Shown here: positions 13,128-24,967 of the stretch, piece after piece | How positions within the stretch are numbered: the stretch's first letter is position 1 | How the letters are laid out: each line of letters starts with the position of its first letter | NCBI GenBank assembly: GCA_019096065.1 | Contig: JAGUCH010000009.1 | Span: 2,986,001-3,050,000, forward strand | Origin: Paracyclopina nana | Lineage: Eukaryota; Arthropoda; Copepoda; Cyclopoida; Cyclopettidae | Length of the DNA stretch: 64,000 nucleotides | Direction: 5' to 3' | Made by a program: the position numbers and the translations under genes | The notes under the pieces: generated by a model | The model's database searches: none | The model's input: only the letters and a program-made list of their open reading frames with translations | Told to the model about the DNA's origin: nothing

Positions 13128-13883
13128 TCTAGATACGTGAAAATTCAAAGCCCAATTTCACTCCCACTGTGAATCGGACAATTTCATTGCTCTGTTCTGC
13201 TGCTTTTTTTGGTAAATTCCAATGTACGATAGGTGTCTATTACTGGCATGGCAAAAATTGATTTTGACCACATGATTCGCATACATGACAATCCTGTGAA
13301 TCATGACAGAAAAAACGCCATACACTACAACATAGTGGCAAAATAGCCATTTGGGATTTGATGTACAACTTCCCAAACAATTGACGAGTTACGTATAAGA
13401 ATAAAGTACACCGAAAAGTTTTTCTCATATCATACAGTGCGTCAAGATGGGGGAAAAGGGGGAATATTTTGAAATGCGATTCTAGCAAAAGAATTTCGCC
13501 AAGGGAGCCATTTTGAAGCTTGTGAACAGTTATGGCGGCCACCAATATTTCCATGCTTGATTCTCCTCGCTAGAACGCGCTCACATTTTATTGCCTACAT
13601 TGCTACCTTTTAGGAGTACACTGCAAATGGTCGTCGAACCTAAATGACAAATCGATACGTTTGCAGTTGTTGTAGCTGTAATACACAGACAGTAAAGTGT
13701 CCTCGCCGAAAGCAATGTTTACTTCGTCAAATCTAATGGTCATTTTGACATAAAAAATATGCTTTTCACCCTAACTTTCCAGCTTTCCAACAGTTTTTGT
13801 TGGAGGATAATTTCCGGTTTTATCATTCCAATCATTCCTATATGAAAAAAGTGGGGCAATCTCATAAGAAAGAAATTAGGGAA

Positions 13884-13955
13884 TCCGGACCGGATTCGAA
13901 CCTGAGGAGTTGAGCGTGGGAGCCGAGAGCCTCCCAGTTGCGCCATTAATATCCC
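13884..13955 (-). tRNA. tRNA-like sequence (tRNA pseudogene or SINE head)
   Basis: On the minus strand there is a good A box (TGGCGCAACTGGG, ~13945-13933) and, at normal spacing, a B box (GGTTCGAATCC, ~13902-13892). Between them GGGAG and CTCCC can pair as an anticodon stem, with a loop containing CTC. The T stem has mismatches and the acceptor stem pairs only in its outer part. It is therefore more likely a decayed tRNA copy or the promoter head of a SINE than a working tRNA gene. A tRNA covariance search would decide. Confidence 0.4.
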
Positions 13956-16900
13956 GTTCATGTGCCCCCAAATTCCTTACGATAATGCACGCCGAACGCC
14001 TTACCGAAAGGAGAAAAATTGTCTTATGACAAACAAAAAAGTAAACTTCTGCTGATGCTAACACTTTGGAAAAAACGGGTCAATTTTAAGACTATTGAAA
14101 AGTAAACACTCACAAAGCTTATTTCAATTTCAGTGCCAAACTGGTTACTTCTGAATCAAAATGTCTCACACAAATTCATATGAATCAACTCAAAAATTGC
14201 AGAGCTGTTACATCTAAGATACAGCTGAAATAATCAAAGTTTTTCTGAATTTTGCCCTAAATTTGTTAACTCGTTTCCTGGTTCAACTAGTTGAGAAGCC
14301 CTTCCTAAGTGGTTTGATACCAAAACTCCTTTGCCTTATGACAATTTTTTACTTTCCGAAAAGCAACTTTGCACATGAACGGGATATAAGTTATCCATGA
14401 CTTTGTTACATGGCCTCGGACTCCTATCTAGTGAGGAAATAAGGATTCTATCTGATTTCCAGCCTATTACAGTAAATGTTGATTGATACAGAGCGGTCTT
14501 GATAAGTGTTCCCCTCTGTTTCCAACCCTTTTTCTGGAGCTCACTTCGCTAAGCTGTCCTGGTGCAGACATATGTTTGACTGGTCAAGCTTATCAGTCAT
14601 GTGGAACCGAGATCATCAGGATCCATTTCAATCAGACATGCTGATACTGATTAATGAATTAGAACCATTTTCGGTCACTCTTGTGTAATTTGCAAGAAAT
14701 ATTGAATTGGACACAGTTGTGCGCTTTCTCACATGGGAATTTGTCCCTGTTTGCCCCTGAGGAGGCTTCAAGCATGGCAAAGGGATTTCTTTTGTTTGAA
14801 TAAGATATCGAGAGATCCGAATGGCAAAAGCCTTTGGGCTTTACTCGCGTTGAATTGTATCCATTAGCAATAAAGCTTTTACGACTGTATGAAGATCCAC
14901 GGAGGGATAACAGCTGCTCAGAAATGATACGCAAAACTGTTTCTCCTTTTTTATTCGCTCTGGAAAATAGGACAGGCCATTGAGAAAATCAAACGCATCT
15001 GGTAGCCCTGAAACCCTTGCACTTTTGCTATATTTAGTGAAATATTCTGCGGGACCAGCCTATCCTGTCTAAATAAATGCAAAAAGCCTTATTTGGCTCT
15101 TTTGTGGAAAGGGTGATATTTTTCCAGTAAAGACCATCTGGTTATCACAATTGGACTCATAATTGACTTTGCCAAGTACTTTTGGCTTTATTTCGAATTT
15201 TGTTATTATGGTCTGGTAGCTCTGTTGCCAGTAGCGGATTCTAAACAAGGGATCAGAAGCTTTAACAGGGACGCTTTTCGTGTACTTTTTTCACGAGGTG
15301 ATCGCAGGTGGAAAAAGGAGGGTCAAAGCTACCAATCATTGTGTGCATATTTTATTTGTCCACGACCGCAAAGTACCAAGGGTTGTTTTCTCTCGTGCAC
15401 TGAAGATCGATGGAAATGTTGATTTTTGCCAGGTAATAATTATGGTGGAAAAAAGCGACGCCAAACATCATTTTTTAGCTCTCCTCCTCTTCCTTGTTTG
15501 TTCGATGATTCCTAATTCATTTTCAGCCTCCCCTAACAACTTTCAGCGAGCTTTCTACTACACATAGTATATGAAATGGTGATGCCAAAATAGCACACCA
15601 TATTTGTGTTTCAGGGGGAGCCACCACTGTATGCTGCACTGCAGAGTTATTAAAAAGCACATACTCCAATAAATTCTAAGCCATCAAAAATGAGATTCAT
15701 GGGAAAACTTTTCTGAGTTTTTACATTAGTTCTACTCTCATTTTTTTGCTACATACAAGGTGTAATGTATGTTGTTAAATAGGTAGCTTTGGGCACCCAA
15801 GATAAGGGATCTGCTACAACTCATCCAATTTAATTAGGCTACGCATCTCTCAGCTTATTTGGCCTCTAATAATGGTAACCGAGGCACAAGATCTCAGCTG
15901 TGCCAAAATCGTATCACACATGCATGATGAGAGATTCCATTCATCATCTCATGAGGGATAGATGCGGGCACAGCACTGATGACAATTTATAAAAAATGAC
16001 TTGGGACCACAGATACATGATATTTTCCAGCCTTTTATGTGATGTTCATGTGTGCCACTACATTAATAGGCAAATCAACGATATCTCAAGCTCTGGCGAC
16101 ATTTTCGATTTTTCAGCAATTCTTCCAAATGAACGCTGCATTAATTATTCCATCGTGAGATCGAGGTGGTGTAAAAAAGGGCTGATTATTCAGCTAACTG
16201 CCATTCACTTTTAAGAGGTGCCACCATCACTTATGCAGAACTCGTTTGACGAGCCCTTTTGTTTTTAAATTAAACCATGTGAAGGAGTCCAATTCTGAAG
16301 ACATATTTTGCGTAGGATGTGGATCGAGAATGCTCTTTTTATCATCTTGGCTCCCTTTTGTGTGTCGTTGACAGTATGATTAATTAGACAACATGTTTGC
16401 TGTCACTCATCCTTTCAAAATTAAAATGGCCAATCAAGGATCATCAGTTAAGCTCCAGTTTTTAATTTTCCAGGCTATTTTTGAAAAATCGAGATTTTTT
16501 CCATATGCATGGATAAACTTTCTTGGGGGTATATCGTGTTCCCGCCGAGCAAATTGGAGGAGGTGGAAAAGTGATGATGATACCATTTTGCCACTAGAAG
16601 GGAAGAAGAACCAAGAATTATGGAAGCAAAAGTTCTAACATAGTTAGGTTAGGGTTGTTCAGGGGAGAAAGCAAAAATCCTGCTGCTGCTACGAAGAGAG
16701 GGAGGGGGATTTTTCCACCGAAAAGTCCAGCAGCTGCCAATTTTCATGGTAGATTTTTCAGGCTCTAAATTGCATGATGCCACAATATAGCATTCAGTGC
16801 CATTACTCTTTTCTTGCACTGATTTTTTGTATCAGCCAATGCAAATGGACACTTAATTTTCACATTTTTTCTTCAAAATGAGAGTTTTGACCCAAAATAG

Positions 16901-17895
16901 CCAAATGTGTATGGATTCTATTGTTATGCGAAAGTTGTTGTTATTATTCAGATTTGCATGACCTTTTGCTGAAGCTCATGAGCACCTGCTGTGTCAACAA
17001 TGAATGTCCGAGCTTCATTAATATTTGCTCCACATATCCGCTGAAGCTGGCTTAGCTTTCCCTACAGTAGTTGTAGAGTAGCACTAGCTACTATATAAAC
17101 TTAGAGAGTGGCCAACGCCAAAATCAAGCATTGAGGTATCAGCTGTCAATTTCAATAGTGGTTCCTTTTGAATGCGATTAAAGAAATCTGAGGCAATTGC
17201 GTACCTTGATTTAGAGTCAAAAATGATTTTTTTCGAAGGAAAAACCTGAATTCTAAGCTAAAGAATATAGTATTTAATTTTTCCGAAACAAAAGTACTAA
17301 TTTGAATAATTATTCAAACAATTAAAATAGGGTTTTGGCTTTTCCCGCTCCCCATGCCGCTTCCTAGGTTTTGTAGACATAAAAGATATCTTTCCGACTT
17401 GCTTAAAAGGTTACGTGAAAGGAACCAGCGCAAACTTGCGGATTTCGTTGTCCGCTCTCTAAGTTTATTTAGTAGCTAAGTAGCACTCACTCTCAAGGGT
17501 CTAGTTGCAGAATACTAGACCACATCGCGTGGAATTATGCAGGCTGTGGTCATCTACACGAGCTGATCACCCTGCATAAAAGAACTGCCTTTATGCAAGC
17601 CTTGGAAACAGAAATAATAGCATTTTGGCTCCCAAGTTCATTTGGAAGCTTCGTAATGGGCTTTAGCCATCATTGTGAGCAACATCAGACATGGTGGGTG
17701 AGTCCTCCTCTTCAGGACAATTAAGGAGGAAGTGAGATACTCTACATTTTTCTCACTAATTGTTCGATATTCTGTGGAATTCTCGATGACTCAAGCTGGT
17801 GAACAAAAAATGCCAGCGACAACATCAAGAAAGCTGTCCTTGAGAAGTGACAGTTTTTTTGGGTGTAAAGTGCATTTCGCGACAAAATATATTTA

Positions 17896-18117
17896 GGGCC
17901 TGTTCACCTGCTTATTATGGCCGTTATTTTGGCAAAATATTGGAAAGAAATACTGAGAAACTGAGAATTTTTATATTGGTGTAGCATGGCTTTTGGTGCC
18001 AATAGACCGATTCCGAAGTCAAAATCTGAAAAATGATTTTGCAAATACCAGATATTTGCGAATTTCATCATAATATCGCGCGTTATTTTGTTGATAATAA
18101 TGCAGGTGAACAGGGCC
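17896..18117. mobile_element. PIF/Harbinger-type MITE, copy A (222 bp, TTA TSD)
   Basis: Ends are GGGCCTGTTCACCTGC and GCAGGTGAACAGGGCC, a 16-bp perfect terminal inverted repeat, flanked on both sides by TTA (17893-17895 and 18118-18120). A 3-bp TTA target duplication and GG-starting ends are typical of PIF/Harbinger (Tourist-like) MITEs. Two more copies of the same length lie at 19734 and 27119. Confidence 0.9.
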
Positions 18118-19241
18118 TTAAGCTAGATGTGGCTCAAAAAGGGAAAAATCATTTAATATGGCATGGACACTCAAAAATCGTGACAAGTGTTGTTTTTGGA
18201 CTGCTGAGCAAACAAATGTGCTTTTGGTACTCCACACAAATCATCGAAAGATTAATGAACTCACCCCCTCATTGTGGCTAATGAATTTTTGCCTTTTATG
18301 TTTTTATGGACCTTTTGTATCCCCTGTTGGCCTTTTTCCCTCGTACTGGCACACGTGAACACGTTGAAAAGTCCATCTATAAACGCTACTTTTTGTAGCT
18401 TGAATTTTATTATAAAAATACTATGGGGTGAGGATCGAAGTGAGTAAATATTTGCAGTCATCCAAAAGGATCATACACGTCAAAAACAGTGACCCAGTAT
18501 GCCACACTTTTACGCAGACAACTCATGGTAAATGGTATTACCAGAACTATTGCTCACCAGACCGAAAGATCGAAGTTGCACTGATCATGATGATGATGAT
18601 GACAACCACCCATAGTCCAACATGAGCGCACCATGGAAAATCAGACATCTGCCAAAAAATCAGAGGATGATGATGAAAAAACTAGCTGCCTTTTTTGGCT
18701 TTCCAAGATTAATAAATCTACTATACAGTGTCTGTAATGATGTCCAAATAGAAGCAGATGCGCCCGAAATCGCCATCTGGTAATAGATTATTTGACAGAA
18801 CACACCCCTTCAGCGACCAAAAAGGATTACCATCTTGATTGGTCACAATATTTACTTCGTTACTTATTTATTTGCCGTTTCAGAGCGCGCGCGCCCACGA
18901 GCAAATCTTTCACGTGCACGCGGGTTGCCTTCATTAATGTCCTGTTCATGTATGGAGAATGCTTTTACTCTTTAGGAAAAAGTGCTATTAAACGTAAATT
19001 GAATCTGCTGCTGACTGAGATCCAGAGATTCCAGCTGGTTCAGCTTGAAACCGATCAGCATTTTTGTGGGCAAAAACATCGATTTTTACTAATTTGAATT
19101 TTCAGTTTATCCATGCCCAATGTTTTGCGCTTGTCGGACATAAGTTTATTTTTTGCTTGAATTTTCCGAAAAAAACGCCCATTAGCCACTTGAAGTCGAT
19201 CTGATTTTGGTGCATCAGCTGAAGACTCATTTTACGATTAA

Positions 19242-19707
19242 CACAGTGGATCAAAAAGCCGATTTTACGCGCATGAGAAATTACGTCAAATCGCAGATTT
19301 CCGATTTTAGCACCCATTTTCAGTTTCTAATTTGTATGACTTCTAGGCTATCTAAAGAGCACAAATTAATGTTTATTGACAGATAAAGATTCAAATTTGG
19401 TGAAGGAAACATAATTTTTGGACAAAAGTTGATTCTGGCGAATTCAGTAGAACAGCAACTTTGTACAATTTGAGCAAAAATTGAATCTCCCATAACTTTT
19501 GATTCCAAACGACTCCAATTGAGTGACCAAGTCAGGGAAGTCAAGCTTATAGCATAAATTGATAATCCACCAGAATTGGCTGCTCTTACTTGCTCTCCCG
19601 GGTGCCAGGATGGAATATTTTTAGCTTACCGCTAATAAGAAAGAGGTGCTACGTTCATTTCGCGACTTTTTTCCGTGCGCGTGAAATCGGCAAATAAACC
19701 CACTGTG
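19242..19707. mobile_element. Transib-like non-autonomous element, apparently complete, 466 bp
   Basis: Begins CACAGTGGATCAAAAAGCCG and ends CGGCAAATAAACCCACTGTG. The terminal repeats (~31 bp, imperfect) share CACAGTGG, GCCGATTT and ACGCGCA. GATTA occurs on both flanks (19236-19240 and 19708-19712), leaving one extra A before the left end. Known: Transib and RAG-like transposons use CACWATG/CACAGTG heptamer ends, like the recombination signal heptamer, and duplicate 5 bp. No transposase is encoded. A second copy, split by a 17-kb insertion, occupies 27665-45180 and carries a clean 5-bp CAGTG duplication. The superfamily call is inferred from ends and TSD only. Confidence 0.75.
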
Positions 19708-19733
19708 GATTAGTGATTTTTTCTTCTTATTTA

Positions 19734-19955
19734 GGCCCTGTTCACCTGCATTATTATCAGCAAAATAACGCGCGATATTATGATGAAATTTGCAAATATG
19801 TGGTATTTGTAAAATCATTTTTCTGATTTTGACTTCGGAATCGGTATATTGGTACCAAAAGCCATCCTACACCAATATAAAAATTCTCAGTTTCTCAGTA
19901 TTTCTCTCCAATATTTTGCCAAAATAACGGCCATAATAAGCAGGTGAACAGGCCC
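19734..19955. mobile_element. PIF/Harbinger-type MITE, copy B (222 bp, reverse orientation)
   Basis: Same family as copy A in the opposite orientation: ends GGCCCTGTTCACCTGC and GCAGGTGAACAGGCCC, flanked by TTA at 19731-19733 and 19956-19958. It sits only 26 bp from the Transib-like element, so two elements inserted nearly side by side. Confidence 0.9.
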
Positions 19956-20914
19956 TTAATAAGTGATGTGCTATTTGTGAATTTTCTTAATTGAGGCTAA
20001 CATGAGCAGGGCATTTTTAAATGATGCTTCAAAATCTACGTGAGAAGAGAAGCTCTTATTAATGATGCCATTTTTCATATCCAAATCGTGACTTTTTAAA
20101 TTGACTTCTAAATCTGGATTAGAAGATATGAGAAAATTCAGTGGGATAATACAATGTGGCAATCTTTCTGCTAATCATGTGTAATGATAAAGCTAATTAA
20201 AGCTGCTACCATTTCAAGGCTAAGTGAGGTTTGATGGAACGATTGAGATGATCTTAATGGTCAAGAAAGGAATTCCACAGTGGGCTAAATTGGCCCGATT
20301 GGCCCTCATCTTTATTATTACATAGACTTCTAGCGTTGGCCTTCCAAAATGTGGTGATCAAGATTTGGCGGATAACAACAAAGTTGGACACTCGATCCAT
20401 TCAGGTGATGAAATCTCCAACTCAATTTCCAGCTCTAACTTACATTTTAGTTGATATAAAAGTCACGCCTTAAAGAGGATGACTTTTCTATAGCAAATGT
20501 TGTTGTAAAACAACCGTTTTCTTTTGTAAATTGTCACTCTCGTGGAAACTGGCCCACGATTTTTTTGTTGGCTGATGCTTCACTTTTTACAGCTTCATAT
20601 TTTACGTGGATAAATATTGAGAGTTTTGCCCGAAAAAACTTACCTTTTTCAACAACGCTCAATTATGGCACTTACGGTCGTAATGGCCAGTGTGTGGTGA
20701 AAAGTGTGATGGAGCGTCGTTTCCTGGGTGTTAGAAACATAAATAGTTGATTTAGCCACTTAAAAGATATTACAAGTTAAGCACTAGCCCCAAACTGTAG
20801 CATTTGTGACCTGGACAAAAATTGTCTCATTTCTTTCTAATTCCCCAACTTAAGAAATTGGGCTTTTTTGCAACAGGATTTTCTGCAAATGCAAATTATT
20901 TAAATACAATCAAA

Positions 20915-21059
20915 GGCTTAGTCTCTTCTGGAGATTTCATAGTGACCAAGCCACGGTCATTATCGATTCTTATGTAGTTCCATCGCAACCTACTCAGTAC
21001 ATAAGAAAAGATAATGACCGTGGCTTGGTCACTATGAAATCTCCAGAAGAGACTAAGCC
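20915..21059. mobile_element. 145-bp near-perfect hairpin MITE, AAA TSD
   Basis: The two halves of ~50 bp are perfect reverse complements (outer ends GGCTTAGTCTCTTCTGG and CCAGAAGAGACTAAGCC), with a loop holding CATCGCAACCT. AAA flanks both sides (20912-20914 and 21060-21062). Two relatives of exactly the same length, with the same loop motif and the CGTGGCTTGGT core, lie inside the satellite array at 32812 and 33283. Non-coding. The 3-bp TSD suggests PIF/Harbinger, but AAA is not the usual TWA. Confidence 0.8.
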
Positions 21060-21062
21060 AAA

Positions 21063-23406
21063 GCTTACATTTCATTGGTTTGAACTGAATTCTTGAATTC
21101 TGGAATATGTTATTTTATACCTAGACAACACAATCATTTGGCCAACTTAACTCGCTAAATTTAGCTTTAGACAGACTCCCATGGGAGATGAGGATTTGAA
21201 AGCTTCTTTTCCCCCTACTTGAACTTTGTGCATTGTTTTCAATCCTGCTGGGACGGGGAAACACTTCTCATAAACTCTACTTTCAAAGATAACATCTAAA
21301 CACGTACATAACCTACAAGAAAACCTCAGAGGAAATTGCTCATTTTCTAAAAGCCTCAGAAGCTCCTCTTGTAGTGCTGGTAAAGTGAAAGCAAGATTTA
21401 TTCCCTCCATAGACTGATTGAGGGGGACCTGCCCATTTTCTATTCAGGGGACGACGACATGAGAAGAAGCCTGGATGATGCTATCAATTGCCTGAATGGG
21501 ATGATTGAGACAAATGATCAAGAGTTGTGGTCAATAAGCAACTCTGAATATAGCAACTTTATGCATTTTCAACTGCATGCACATTTTCTGTGTAAAAAGT
21601 GGAGTAAAATGGCTTTTTTGGGGGGTAAAAGAGCCTTTTTATTGTACAGTATATACACGGTGTTTTCTTGTTTTACTTTTATTATGTTATTGTTTTATTG
21701 GAGCCCCATGCCATACTTGCAAGCTTGTATAAAGTGTATATGCTGTGTGCTGAAAAACATCGCGTTTCTTTTTATGCCTAACTACACTTGAGCTTTGTTT
21801 AACGAGCTCTACGGAATTGCTAGTCAATAGATAAAAATAGTGCATTGTTTTTATGGGTTTCTCAGCTAGCTCCTCCCTTTGAAAATTCAGGTTTAAAAAA
21901 GAAACTAGACTGACCAGTTCATAAAATTGTTCGAGATGTAGAACTCTGTGGAAATTCCGATATGGAAATGTCAGAGAGCTGTCAATAAAAGTCAGTGAGG
22001 CTACCATGATTTATGTGGCCATTTTCAGCTGTAATTGTTAATGGAGAGGTCACTTCAATTGGAGAATGAGTGAAAATCCTGAAAAGAGTGGTTTTGCACA
22101 ACAATTGTTAGCAGGGCTTCAATTTCATCTGAGCATCGCGTTTGCCCGTAAAAGGTGAGCAAAGGAAATCGGTAAATGTCTATCTATCATCTGCAAACCA
22201 TGGACTTCGATTGATGAATTGCCTCCCTCAAAATTCATATGGTAACGCCTTTGACTACTTCCAAAAGTTTGCCACAAAATGCAATTGTCACGACTAAAGA
22301 ATTTGTAACGTTTTTTCCGTATAGCCTTTTCATGCAAAAGTGCTGATGTTGACAGAATTCGACCTTATTGTGATGCTGTTCAAATAAAAGCTCCCTAAAC
22401 CGAAAATTGTGTGTGTGTGAAGCATACTCGTGACACTCGAAAAAAGCTTTTTTCATTTATACCACCACACCTATTGAGTGCATACGTGCAACTTTTCCCA
22501 TATGGTTTTTCACGCTACTCATTCTTATGTGTAACGAAAAATCCGTCAAATCTTAATTTGAGTACAGCACAGCTAATCCTCGTTTAATCACTGGAGTCTG
22601 AAGCTAAAAAAACGAGACTCGTTCAATTCATGTGCGGTTTTGTGAGGAAACTTTTTTTTTGCATCAGACTCTAGTAATTTGAATAAAAGGGTAGTAATGA
22701 TAAGTATATGGTGACAAAAGCCCCCTTATTTTCCAGAATGGAGCAATTTGAATGCAAATTGGATGAATGTACCCTCGAAAAAAAGTAAATCATGCTTTTG
22801 ACACGTTGTTGTTATTCTCCTCTAATACATTTCCATTGTGTGAAAACTTTGCAATGACGAAGAAGGACAATTGCTGACCACTGTGCAAATTGTGCATACA
22901 ATACAAAAAACTGGCTTTTCCATCCATGTATTTTTCTCTCGATTTTTTGTGACTATTATTGATATCCAGATTCTCACACTCATTCAAATTGGTATATATA
23001 GTAGTATTAATTGAAAACATCGATTTTTGCACATTTTCCACTGTGTGCCATTGTTAGGTTAGGACTTGGGTTTTTGCACAAATCATGTTGCAAAAACACA
23101 ATTTTCTTCGGCCCACATTTGATGTGGAGATTTCTTCATGATTTTGGTTCGTCGTCACCTCTATTGGCAGCAGTGGGTTTTTAGCAGTCCATATATGGCA
23201 TTTTGACTGAACTTTCAAGCACTTTTGTTGACTTGAGTGCTGACAACTTCTTCTTCTCATGCACCATTCGCACTGTTACACTTTTCTTCTGCGCTATTTA
23301 CACACTGAGACAATGATGCTGATACAACCAAATAAAATAGCAGTAGTAGTGACTCAGTCTCATCATTAGTATTTTGGTGTGGCACTTGAGTTGATTTGGC
23401 GCCAAA
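21063..23406. other. Gene-free stretch
   Basis: No exon chain can be supported. A minus-strand open frame at 21147-21410 and a plus-strand one at 21459-21550 (DDAINCLNGMIETNDQE, behind a possible acceptor) look slightly protein-like, but neither has a partner exon or a recognised domain. Confidence 0.4.
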
Positions 23407-24927
23407 TTAGAACTTGAGAAGAGAGAAAGCCGCAGCTGCTACGAGCAGGCTGATGTTGACTGTATTAACCAGGCTGGCTCCTCCAACAGCTGCGCTAATA
23501 GGATATGGTGTTGTGGGTGGGTTGGGGTTCTCGTCGCAGCACACTGACCCAGACGGGTTCGTTGTGGGGCAGCAATATTGGCCAAGACCCAAGTCCTGAA
23601 AATAAAATGTATACATAGAGTAGGCCATAAACATATAGGGCTCCTCAGTATAAAATAAGCTTGGCATATCATCCAGTTGAGCTAAATTATTTTTCTTTTT
23701 ATAGATCCCTTTTGGATATACAGCCTATCTTTTTTTCTGTTCAAATCAAGTTTTAATTTTTTAACGTGGACTTTTGGTGCAATATTAGACTTCAGGTGCA
23801 AGACTGAATTTTTGCCAAACAAAAGAGGAAACGTAAAAGAAGCTTTACTCGGCTCAAAAAGGACCTTATTTGTGGAACATGCTTTTCTTTACAGCTAGGC
23901 AGCATAAAAGGACATTTGTTTAGCGCAAGAAAAACGACTTCTTTTGACTTACCCGACATCCCAAGTGAGAAATGCATGGCAATTTGGCAAATTCTTTGTG
24001 GTACTTTTCTTCGCAACAAGTGCCACCACAACACTCGTAATCTTTGCTGCATTCATCTGCGTGCTGGCAGCTTTTTACCTATAAAAGCAGGAAGAAAAGG
24101 CGGAAATTAAGAGGCCTACTTTAATGCATAGTATTTTAAGTGGCTTACCTCATCAAAACAGAGGCCTCGATTCACCATACGTTTATCATGATGCCTGAAG
24201 CATTCTTGGCCAGCTTCGCAGTCATCGTCGTGTCTGCAAGTTTTTCGCCGATTTTTGGGCTCGATCAGCGAATCGTTTTTCCACGGGTAGCAAATATACT
24301 GGAAAATATGAGAAAAACCTTTATGCTAAAAATGTTTCACTTGAAAACTATGTGTAGATGCCCAGCAATTTTTTAGTTTCTAAGGTGAACGCATATAAAT
24401 AAGGGTGGCTTTTTTTGGTGCAAAGTCATAAAATGTGTTTACGAGAGAAGCCCCACAAAAGACATATTGGAAACAAAGAAAGCTTCTTCATTCTGTACAC
24501 AGGATTTTTTGCACCTTTTCTTCAGCTGTTGTCCTTCTTCTTTTCAGAATTGTGTAAGAACAAGTATACACTTGGCTCGTTCTTAACGAAGCCAGCAGCA
24601 AATTAGCTTTTGCCAAAGATAATGCTTTATAGCAGGCAATTTTGAAAATATTTTGCGCGACTTGACAAGTACAAAAAATCGGCTCAAGAACGAGCCAAAA
24701 ATGTGCAAAGGCTTCCCAACAAGTGAAAGTAGGACAGCAATAAAAGCTACCTGAAAGCATGCGAATTTGTCGCCTTTGCCCAATTTGAGGCAATCCGAGT
24801 CATCTATGCACACTGGGAAGGGTGTGGGCGAGGGCTCTGAGATGATTTGCGAGTTTTGGGCCCCGTAGGCCCCACCGTGCATCGCGCTGAAGGTCAGCAC
24901 TGCTAAAAAGACGATGTTGGTCTCCAT
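23407..24927 (-). CDS. Cys-rich, probably GPI-anchored secreted protein, 213 aa
   Basis: Four exons, 24927-24751, 24298-24149, 24078-23953 and 23595-23407, all separated by phase-0 introns with GT-AG borders, join into one frame. Residues 1-22 are a signal peptide (METNIVFLAVLTFSAMHGG). Residues ~40-170 hold ~20 cysteines in small modules, such as CIDDSDCLKLGKGDKFAC, CRHDDDCEAGQEC and CQHADECSKDYECC. The C-terminus is a Pro/Thr spacer, then small residues and a hydrophobic tail ending FSLLKF with no cytoplasmic part, the usual shape of a GPI-attachment signal. The CxxxDDCxxGxxC spacing recalls EB-, WAP- or dickkopf-type knots, but I cannot assign the family. Role inferred only: an extracellular, membrane-tethered binding protein. 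A TATA box stands just upstream. Confidence 0.8.
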
Positions 24928-24960
24928 GATGATGTGGAAAGCTCCGCCGCCGCTCCCTCT

Positions 24961-24967
24961 TTTATAA
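24961..24967 (-). promoter_or_regulatory. TATA box of the Cys-rich GPI-protein gene
   Basis: TATAAAA on the minus strand, 34-40 bases before the ATG at 24927. Transcription would begin about 30 bases downstream, leaving a very short 5' UTR. Position and sequence are right; start-site mapping is needed for proof. Confidence 0.65.

Larger units (their letters stand above)
11723..17892. other. Gene desert, no supported gene
   Basis: About 6 kb without an exon chain I can support. It contains a 130-bp MITE (12998-13127) and a tRNA-like sequence (minus strand, near 13.9 kb), listed separately. A small open frame at 15442-15567 begins with a signal-peptide-like segment (FLALLLFLVCSMIPNSFSA) but is only 41 codons and has no other support. 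Confidence 0.45.

Noticed and set aside
15442-15567. 41-codon signal-peptide-like frame as a neuropeptide gene
   Set aside because: Too short, no processing site and no supporting exon; kept only as a note.
19242-19275. A functional V(D)J-type recombination signal (heptamer plus nonamer)
   Set aside because: The heptamer is exact, but no nonamer lies at 12 or 23 bp; the A-run starts 2-3 bp after it and is absent at the other end.
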